NCBI GenBank assembly: GCA_037178675.1
Contig: JAYMGJ010000090.1
Location: 41,993 to 105,992, forward strand
DNA: 64,000 nt
Source of the DNA: Scleroderma bovista
Lineage: Eukaryota > Basidiomycota > Agaricomycetes > Boletales > Sclerodermataceae
Direction of reading: 5' to 3'
This document shows, piece after piece, positions 56,235 to 64,000 of the stretch; the first letter of the stretch is position 1; every line of letters starts with the position of its first letter. Under the pieces are notes generated by a model. That model ran no database searches, had not been told where the DNA came from, and worked only from the letters and a program-made list of their open reading frames with translations. A program made the translations under genes and the position numbers.

Positions 56235-56387
56235 GGTATAGCACCGAGAAGTTGATACACCGGATGGGTCGTTGAAGAGCTGGGGGACCAGAGGTAGACA
56301 ATCATTCACAGGAATTGGCGGCCATTGGACAGGTGTAAAACCTGTTTGGAGTACTATATGGTTTGAAGGAGTCAACCAGTACGTCAC

Positions 56388-57010
56388 TAGCGCTTTATTT
56401 ATGGAATTTTGGATAGCGCTGCTCCGCCATGCTCCGCTCGATTGTCACACGCTTAGTTGCAACAGCAATCACGATTGAGGGTGCCCTCTTGACTGTCTCA
56501 AAAAAATGTGGAAGAAGTACTGGAAGAAGCCAATTCCATATCTTTGTATTTATCCCTGACGAGTTTTACTGAAAGTAGCCCCTCTTGATGCAGTGGAGTG
56601 GTTCCTGCTACTACTGTCCAGATGGTTTATTCAAAAAAGCAAATAGCCGCCTTGGGTTACCATATAAAATGCTCTTTGTACAATCTCATGGCCTGAATTG
56701 TGTTGTAATCAATGTTTTGTAACTGTGTTATTTTACAACTACCAGTCAAATGATAGGAAGGATGACCTATTGTAAAGGTTACCCTCCAGCTTGGGTGGTG
56801 ATTTTTTTTTTTGAAAGCCTGCGTCCTGGCAAGGGCGAAGTTTCTCGCCACCAATCATACGATTCTTAGTAAAGCAACAAGATCACACCAAATTGACTAT
56901 ACCAGTACACGTCCTTTGCACTCAGGAACAAAAATGTTAGATACTAATGACAAGAAAGCAGAAGCGCACTATCGAGGATAAAAAGACATACCCGTATAAT
57001 GAGATCAAGA
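56388..57010. other. Intergenic region between HET and pinin-like genes
   Basis: About 620 bp, AT-rich, with a poly-T run near 56802. Holds the promoter of the HET gene and the 3' end of the pinin-like gene. No gene seen. Confidence 0.6.
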
Positions 57011-57984
57011 CTAATACTCGACAGCATCTTCATCGTCTGCCTGCATAGGCGCCGAATCATCTTTCCGATCTGATTCCCGGGAATCCTCTTTGCGCGCCTC
57101 AGGCTCTGACCTCTCTTCGTCAACCTCCATCGCAGAATCTGGCTCTTTGATTTCCTCTTCCATCTCCTTATCCTCTGCGACGCCTTCTTCTCTCGTTGTC
57201 TCCTTGTTGACTTCACGTTCTTTTCGTTGTCGGGTTTCCTCTTCCGCAACGTGTTGTCGGAGCTGCTTGATATCATCTATGCCTGCCGTTCTTTCCTCAC
57301 GGAAAGAGAGCCATTCTTTTTCGGTTGCTTCCAAAACCTATAAAGGTATAGTCGATATTGTACAAATTGACTTTACTGGAATACAAGCGTACCTCTGCCT
57401 TGCGCTTGGAAAGGAATGCTTCTTGAGCGGGTGTCAAGAGGACAGGACGGTAGTATAGAGGTGGTGGATGTGATCGAGGCGGGGGAGTAAGTGGATCGAT
57501 ATGTGAGGTTGATGATGGATCTGATGAGATAACATCGGACGTCGACAAGAAGTTGCTAAGCAATGGTAACCGGACACGTCGAAGCTTGTACTAAATGAAG
57601 TATCAAGTCAAATTCCACGACTTGGCATGAGTTAGAAATCCCTACGATAGAATCCTTGAGCTGCAGTTCTTCTTCCTTCTTGTTGGCAGTAGTTTTTTCT
57701 TTCTTGGCCTCTTCTGCGCGCCTGACAGTGTCAGTCTCTTTCCGTAGCTTAGCCTGTAGTCTCTGTTCTAATAACTGTCGTTTTTTTGCCTGATTTTATG
57801 TTAGTATATTTACGGGGGGGTTGAAGTTGAGACGGACAGCTTCGCTAGCATTTCGCTCCTTGTCCTCAAGCTTGGCCTTGTTCAACGTGCCGAGTACAAT
57901 ACCAAACATGCTTTTACCACGTTTGCGTTCACCGGTTGGGACGGTGAAGTCAATTTTGGGTCGTTTCTTGTTAGCGGTGGACAT
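57011..57984 (-). CDS. Pinin/SDK/MemA-domain protein, splicing-associated
   Basis: Exons on the minus strand: 57838-57984, 57646-57789, 57393-57590 and 57011-57337, giving at least 271 residues. The pinin/SDK/memA region is recognisable: GKSMFGIVLGTLNKAKLED, KERNASEA, AKKRQLLEQRLQAKLRKET, EEAKKEKTTANKKEEELQLK, LRRVRLPLLSNFL, then LTPAQEAFLSKRKAE and an acidic Glu-rich tail. Pinin acts with the exon-junction and splicing machinery in the nucleus. An upstream first exon beginning MSSEEL at 58129 is possible, since the frame upstream of 57984 stays open to about 58060, but I found no clean splice joining them. The first intron (57790-57837) starts with a weak GTCCGT donor. Confidence 0.78.
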
Positions 57985-58247
57985 GGCTGCAGGGGCGGTT
58001 GGGGGTTCGTGGGTCTTGGACTCCTTCGTTTCGACTCGAGTGTCTTGGGCTAGTGCCGGCCTGGATAAAGTATGTCTCAGAAAGATGACATGAACTGAAG
58101 GGAGTAAGGACCAACTCTTCTGAGGACATCCTGGCCTTTTATGCGAAAGTTAGTTGGGACTGTTAGCGGCGTTGGTTGAAAGTAGTGGGCGCTTGGGTAA
58201 TCCAGCGAGGAGATGACACAGCCACAACAACGCTGTTTCAACTCGCG
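57985..58247. promoter_or_regulatory. Shared promoter region of the pinin-like and SRP72-like genes
   Basis: The two genes diverge. If the pinin-like gene starts at 58129, only about 118 bp lie between the two ATGs. No TATA box was seen. Confidence 0.45.
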
Positions 58248-59345
58248 ATGAACAAGAAACCAAGTTCCACACGGACTGTATCTAGGAAAGCACAGAAGAA
58301 ACGACCCGTTACGCCTGAAGAACGTCTCAGGCGGTTATTCACATCGCTGTGTGCCCAGGTGGACGGTGGACATTTTACCAACGCCATCAAGACATGTAAT
58401 AAGAGTGCGTCCCACATTAACGTTGAATAGGAGACACCCGCACACATAGTGTGAGCCAGTTCTTCTCTCGGACTTCCCTGCAGATAAGGACGCGCTGCAA
58501 ACAAAGTTGTTTCTGCTTCTGCAGACAGAGCAATACGACGATGCACTGTCTCTCATACGCGATGCGGATAGACACTCGGATTTTGCATTTGAGAAGGCGT
58601 ACGCCTTGTATCGCCTTCAGAGAGAAGCAGAGGCTGCCAGCGTTCTGGCTGATATGAAAAAAAACCAAGGGGATCACCGTGGGGTGTCGCATCTCGAGGC
58701 GCAGCTGGTATGAACACAGCCGATCCACTTGAATGAAGACCCACTCATGTTTCGTAGAATTATCGCCAGGGGTCATACCAAACAAGCCTTGATCTGTACA
58801 ACGAACTTATGGAAACTGCTGACCCCGTGTGTTCTATCGCTAGTCCGCGCATCACCCACAAAAGACTGATCCTGCGCATTTTATAGCAATCGGAGGAATA
58901 TTCGGATGTCCTAACAAACCTCACTGCCTCACAGAAGCACCTCGACTTCATCAACACGGGCTTTTTGCGTGCGCTTGACGCACTATCGTCCCTCATTATC
59001 TCAACGATCGAGATAGCACCACCTCCCACCTCCCATCCTACCCAGGTGTTGGTGGAGTCGCATGCTGCGCAGAACAAACCCTCAGAGGACCCTCCGGCCG
59101 GGAGGACGAAAAAGGTGAGGATGAAGCGTGTGCCGAAAGGGGTTATACCTGGTGTTACGCCTGCCCCCGACCCAGAACGTTGGTTGAAAAAGAGCGAGAG
59201 AACGAATTATGGCCAGGGTAATAGGAAGCGAAAGGGGGTCGGGGGAGGAGCAACTCAGGGCGTCGTCGCGGACATTGCTCCCTCGCAGACCACCCCTACA
59301 AAAGCCGGAGCTGCGTCGCACTCGAAGGGTAAGAAAAGGAAATAG
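58248..59345 (+). CDS. Short SRP72-like signal recognition particle subunit
   Basis: Exons 58248-58404, 58484-58707, 58758-58826 and 58887-59345, 302 residues. The N-terminus has TPR-like helices (HFTNAIKTCNK, DALQTKLFLLLQTEQYDDAL, FEKAYALYRLQREAEAASVL, YQTSLDLYNELMETADP, TASQKHLDFINTGFLRAL). The C-terminus carries the SRP72 RNA-binding signature, VTPAPDPERWLKKSERTNY, within a basic tail. SRP72 binds SRP68 and 7S RNA for co-translational targeting. Typical SRP72 proteins have well over 600 residues with a long TPR solenoid; here the central part is absent while reading frame and splice sites are intact. It may be a shortened functional gene or an internally deleted copy. Confidence 0.82.
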
Positions 59346-60253
59346 TCAGACGGGGTGTGTGTAAGATCGTGCTGTTTTTTTGCTCGTCGAATGCGTTGTT
59401 AATGCATTTCGACTCAGATTACATAGATCACACTCTGGCGCCGCAGGTCACCGGTAGTATCGTTGCATTATCTAATCAGTGCGTGTATTGCACGACTCTT
59501 CACTTGTGTGATTTACTCGTGAGACGAGATTGAGTTGTTCCTTAACGCTTGAAGTTCGCATTGTTCGAATTCCTATCTCTTCAAGCTGTTTCATTGGCAC
59601 TCCTATGCTCATCGCCTTTTCACCAGAAACAAGGTGTCCTTCGATATCTGCACCTGGCGCTTATAGAGGCGGTGGGCTCCACGTGGGGTGGTTTTGACGC
59701 GTGTAAGCCTCGAGGACGGTAATTCAGTCATATATCACATTCCTCTGTTTTTGCAGGAGCATTAATTGACAAATGATCCTGTCACACGCGGTCACTAGGT
59801 GGCTGTCGTCGAGTGGGATCTTGCTTCAGGGTTTCACTCTCCACAGAGGACAGTAAGCAGAGAGGCAACGTAGGTTTGAATTTGATCGTTTGTTGCTTGA
59901 CCAGGTACGTCGCTAAAGGGATTCCGGGGGAATCTATTGTCCCGGATTTGGGAAGGCTCGAGCGAGGTTCCAATGGCTGGGGTTACATTGCGTTCATTAC
60001 ACCAACCTGTCCGTCTGCACAAGTGCGGATTCTTCTGTCTGGGTGGCCTCGCGCTCGCCTGCCGTTGGTCTAATTTGGCGCAACGTGCCGCTGCTTCTAT
60101 ACCTGGTGTCGGCTCTAGGGCCATGCGCCCAACATGATTCCGCGACCTGAACTACTTATAAGCTTACAGCCAAGCTGTCCTCTTCCCCACCAGTGCTATT
60201 TAGTGTCTCCAGTTCCCCCACGAGCTACAAGTCAAGCCTCCTCGTCCATCGCC
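59346..60253. other. Intergenic region upstream of the phosphatase-like gene
   Basis: About 900 bp with short motif-free ORFs only. Probably 3' UTR of the SRP72-like gene and promoter of the next gene; a CT-rich stretch precedes the ATG at 60254. Confidence 0.55.
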
Positions 60254-62081
60254 ATGACTGACGTGCTCGGTGTTCTCATTCTTTCTCGCAACGGTGACCG
60301 TGATGAATTCTACCAAGACCCCAAGACATACGAACCTAGCTTCACCGAGAGTACTCCTCTCGGCGCTGTGCGCACTTCTTCTTTTGGTTGAGTTTCGGAA
60401 CTAATCATGTTGGCAGGCCGAGTCTTTCCAACTTGGCGCGTTTCTCCGCTCGGTTTACTTGAACCCGTCTTCGCCCTCTTACATCTCGGGCATGAAGTCT
60501 GACCTCGTTGACACCCACGAGGTTCACTTCTACGCCAAGGCGGGTGGTGAGGGTCCTGTGATCTTTGACTCCGCCATCGCCCTTCTCCAGGGTCTTTTCC
60601 CTCCCACCCCCAAAAACAAGATCACCCTCGCCAATGAGACCACGGTCATGGCACCTCTCGGGGGTTATCAATACGTCCCAATCGAGACAGTCGAACCTGG
60701 TAACGACCGCTCGCTTGAGCCGTGGACTGACTGCCCTGTGCGTACACGTTCGCATCCCCTCGTGACGTAGTGTGGCTGACTAGTCACGTGGGGCGTACAG
60801 GCATTCCAGAAGCATATCACCAAGGTTTACGCTTCCTCAGAGTTCAAGGAAAAGGCGAACTCCGCGAAGCCCTTCTTTGGTGCAGTGAGGGACTATGTAT
60901 TCGGCCGCTCGACTACCCTCGAAAACGCTGTGAGTCCAACTAACCTTGTGTCCTTGAATAACTCGTCCTAATCATGGAGGCTATAGTGGAATGTGTGTAA
61001 TGTTTGCCGTCGAGTTCAACTTAGTTCGAGTGACAATCTTCTCTTAGATCTACGACTATATGAGCACCCAGCATATTCACAACAAGACCTTCGCACACCG
61101 TCTCCCTCCCACTTTGATCGAGCAAGCTCGTGGTTTTGCTGACTTCCACGAGAATGCGGTCTTCGGTAGCAAGGACATCGGCGGTATTGGAAACCGTAAG
61201 TAGCACCTCTTTCGAATTGGTATACTTCTTGTGCTGAGGCGATTACTACAGTGGCTGGTCGTACTGTCCTCCACTTGATCCTTGACTCGCTCCAGCGTAT
61301 TGCATTCAACGGTGACCCCCTCCAGTTCTTCCTGATCGAAACCAGCTATCAGCCATTCATTTCACTCTTCCACATGCTGGAGATCGTCAAGCACCACCCC
61401 GCACTCGCCGGTATCCGTAAGTACACTGTCACTTGAAGCAGCAACCTGCGTGGTGACCCATTTTCCAGCCAACTATGCTTCTGCCCTTGCCTTCGAGCTC
61501 CGTCGTGGACCTGCCCCTGAGGACCGTGACTTCTTGAGGATCAAGTTCAAGAACGGCACAAATGACAATTTCCAGACCTTCCACGCCTTCGGCCACAAGG
61601 CAGACATCCCTCTCACGGAATTCTTCTACAGGTCTGAGGTGAGCTGGGTACCCCCGAGACCCGCATCCGCATCTCACTAAACGAATCTTCTCCCCGCGTG
61701 TTCAGAACTATGCCATCACCTCTTACAAGCAGTGGGCCGCCACCTGCCAAGACAGCCTGCAGGGCGGGTACCTCCACATTGGCTCTGAGAACGGCATGAC
61801 CTCGACCGTCATGGCTGCTTGCTCTGCGGTCCTGTTCGTCGGCATCATTGCTCTCGCCAAGCTCGTCAAGCGCTCCCGTGCGAAGAAGTATGTCCGCCTT
61901 CCTGATGACGAGGTGAGTCGCGGTCCATGCAACCACCCGGCGAGCTACGGTAGCACCCTACCCAACGTCAGCACGCGCCCATTCCTGCTGACATCGTAAT
62001 GACTCGCTGTGTTTGTTTTTGCAGTCGGTTGTTTCCGCCCGTGCTCAGCCCATGATGGAGAAGGGCCGCGTTCCCCTCTAA
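60254..62081 (+). CDS. Histidine-phosphatase-fold membrane protein, probable pseudoenzyme (copy 1)
   Basis: Nine exons: 60254-60367, 60417-60737, 60801-60929, a 6-nt microexon 60987-60992, 61048-61195, 61252-61416, 61469-61638, 61706-61912 and 62025-62081, giving 438 residues. The fold resembles clade-2 histidine acid phosphatases: N-terminal strand VLGVLILSRNGDR, mid-domain PLGGYQYVPIETVEPGNDRS, and a C-terminal block FGHKADIPLTEFFY where the HD motif lies. The catalytic RHGxR is RNGDR here, so the phospho-accepting His is Asn. A membrane span (TVMAACSAVLFVGIIALAKLV) and a short basic tail end the protein. There is no obvious cleavable signal peptide; the N-terminal strand is hydrophobic but short. 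Likely lumenal or extracellular; substrate unknown. A paralogue follows at 63533. Confidence 0.83.
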
Positions 62082-63532
62082 GTGGACGTCGGATCTCTTG
62101 TTAGATGTTGTGGATGCGGCTCATTTTGTTTGTTGGTTCCTTTATTTTCCTCTCAGTATCACACATTGCACACTTGGACTCTGTTTACATAGTCTCTCCC
62201 TCCCTGTATGTACTCCTATTGCATGACTTAGGGTCTGTTCTATGGTTTGGCACCGGGTGCCCTATAGTATCTTGCTCTTGCACACGATCGGCACAAGGCA
62301 TGGAACTCAAGCAACATGGTTCGATGCTCTGCAGTAGTGCCAGTTTCCACCGTAGAACACTCAAATTCATCCAAAAGGGGTTTGTCTCATACCAGCAACT
62401 CGGATGTGCATCATGCCCGCATGTATGCACCAGAACCTCATTGCGGTTTTCATTCCACTGCTCTACCAACTTGGACAAGGAAATCAATTAGTCGTGAACA
62501 TCGGGGGCCCAAGGAGAGAGATAGTTTGTCCGTGGTGGTTGGTGAAACCGGATCGCGGAAACCACTATAGCGCTCCGCGCACGCGGGAGTTCTTGTGAGT
62601 CGGGTGCTCATAGTAGTAACCCCCAACAATCCCGGGAGCCTACTCCTGCGGCAACGGGACCGAAGCGGCCTCCACTCGTTTGCACGACTGGATTTCCATT
62701 TTCCGATCCACTCTGCAAACGCCGTGCAATCATGCTCGCGGGGAATGGCATGATGATGTTGGATATTAAGAAACATTTCACCGAAGTATCGTTAACACGG
62801 GGTCCGCGCATGTTTTGCTTGCTCCGTGGTCCATGTGAACCTCTGCAGGTGCCAACGCTGCTGCTGTGCCGCCTCTTCTACTTTGGCTATTTGGCTATGC
62901 GTGAACTCAGATTACTGAGGGTGTCTATATCGAAATTGTGACGATTCCATTAGCAAGAAGCGTAGTCGATCCGTGATCGAGATTGCGAGAAGGTGGGTAT
63001 TAGTACAGACTTACCAGCAATCACAGAGCCGGGCGTTTGGCATCCCTCTGACGAAGTCGTGATTCGTGACTTCTATTTCTACTCCCACAACACGACGTCT
63101 CCGCCTTGAGAATAGGGCGTGCTGGTGGCCATGTGGTCGAACAGCCGTTAGCGGGCCACGACGATGTCCAACGTTGGTTGCGGGCTGCTCGAGCTATGCC
63201 CCCGTTCGTGGCCTTACCGTGTAGAACGGGGTTCCATAATACCAATCAACGAACACTATCTACTAGCAGATGTTCAGCGGCCTGTAAGGTAATCGGATGT
63301 AGGAGGGCGTCCCGTGGCAGGCGGTGGTGCGTTTGACTTCCACAGGGTCTAAATTATCTCGCCTCACGACCTTCCTTTGCGGTGTGACGGCTTCTGCAAC
63401 GTGGTGAGTGCATGATGCGCCCATTGGACCTCCCTAAAAGCGCTGGCAGGGCAGCCTCATGGACCTCGCAGTGAAGACATTCTCACAGCGACGTCTTCAG
63501 ACGAAAGCCTCTCGTAACCTAACAATCTCGTC
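62082..63532. other. Intergenic region between the two phosphatase-like paralogues
   Basis: About 1.45 kb. No ORF with family motifs; contains the promoter of copy 2. No duplicated non-coding sequence between the two promoters was noticed. Confidence 0.55.
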
Positions 63533-64000
63533 ATGTCCAAAGTACTCGGCGCTCTGGTCATCACCCGCAATGGCGATCGCGAGGAGTTTACCCAAGATCC
63601 AAAGACTTATGAGCCTGGTTCCACTAGGAGCACTCCTCTCGGCGCCGTAAGCACCCACAGAGACTTTCTGCACGCGAGGTTGACACTACCTTGCCCACAT
63701 AGGCCGAGTCCTACCTCCTAGGTAGTCGCCTTCGCACGATGTATATGACTCCTTCATCCCCATCGTATATCGCCGGAATCACGCCCGGTGTTGCTGACAC
63801 CCACCAAGTGCATTTTTATGTCAAGGCTGGCGGCGAGGGTGCTGTCATCTTCGACTCTGCTATGGCCCTGCTCCAGGGCCTGTTTCCACCCAACCCCAAC
63901 AACAAGATCACCCTTGCGAACGAGACAACCATAGTTGCACCGCTTGGTGGCTACCAATACGTTCCTATCGAGACGGTTGAACCGTCGAATGATCGCTCAC
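63533..64000 (+). CDS. Histidine-phosphatase-fold protein, tandem copy 2 (partial, runs off window)
   Basis: Exon 1 (MSKVLGALVITRNGDREEF...STPLGA) ends at a GTAAGC near 63649. Exon 2 starts about 63704 (AESYLLGSRLRT) and is open to the window end (PLGGYQYVPIETVEPSNDRS). The first intron is at the same position as in copy 1. It shares the RNGDR replacement of RHGxR and the segment GEGAVIFDSAMALLQGLFPP with small changes. A tandem duplicate in the same orientation, about 1.45 kb downstream of copy 1. Confidence 0.85.

Noticed and set aside
1..64000. tRNA, rRNA genes and CRISPR arrays
   Set aside because: No tRNA B-box context, rRNA signature or regularly spaced repeats noticed by eye; a eukaryotic window is not expected to have CRISPR.

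Overview
The window looks like nuclear DNA of an agaricomycete (Basidiomycota). Host genes have many phase-consistent introns of about 45-120 bp with GT..AG ends. The gene families (GH5_9 exo-glucanase, HET protein, TEA factor, Dna2, Plavaka-type transposons) fit a mushroom-forming fungus. I cannot name the species.

Positions 1-36005 are a transposon island with nested insertions. A decayed Plavaka-type transposase is split into an N-terminal part (1060-2151) and a C-terminal part (18896-19507). Between them lie a 5'-truncated Ty3/gypsy element (A, about 2152-8084), an unassigned LTR-like stretch (8085-10872), and a second gypsy chromovirus (B, 10873-18895). B carries a 315-bp MITE in its penultimate pol codon. 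A solo LTR (19718-20333) follows. Next is a DDE-type transposase gene broken by a Ty1/copia element on the minus strand (21113-27006) and by a full-length gypsy chromovirus (C, 27184-35012). The solo LTR, the copia element and C have perfect 5-bp target-site duplications. A second MITE (35477-36005) ends 154 bp before the first host gene.

Elements B and C belong to related families and share two unusual features. Gag and Pol are joined by a conserved -1 frameshift signal: seven A's, a 6-nt spacer and a hairpin. Between pol and the 3' LTR each carries a spliced gene on the opposite strand, encoding a coiled-coil protein with a Zn2Cys6-like cysteine cluster. The antisense gene is the best candidate here for an undescribed system.

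Positions 36160-64000 are host genes: Dna2 helicase-nuclease (+), a TEA/ATTS transcription factor (-) with a nearly 5-kb upstream region lacking clear genes, a membrane-anchored GH5_9 exo-beta-1,3-glucanase (+), a HET-domain protein (-), a divergent pair of pinin-like (-) and SRP72-like (+) genes, and two tandem histidine-phosphatase-fold membrane proteins (+). Both of the last pair have Asn where the catalytic His is expected; the second runs off the window.

Exon models were built by eye from splice sites and reading frame. For Dna2, TEA, GH5, SRP72 and the first phosphatase-like gene the exon lengths sum to a multiple of three and read through to a single stop.
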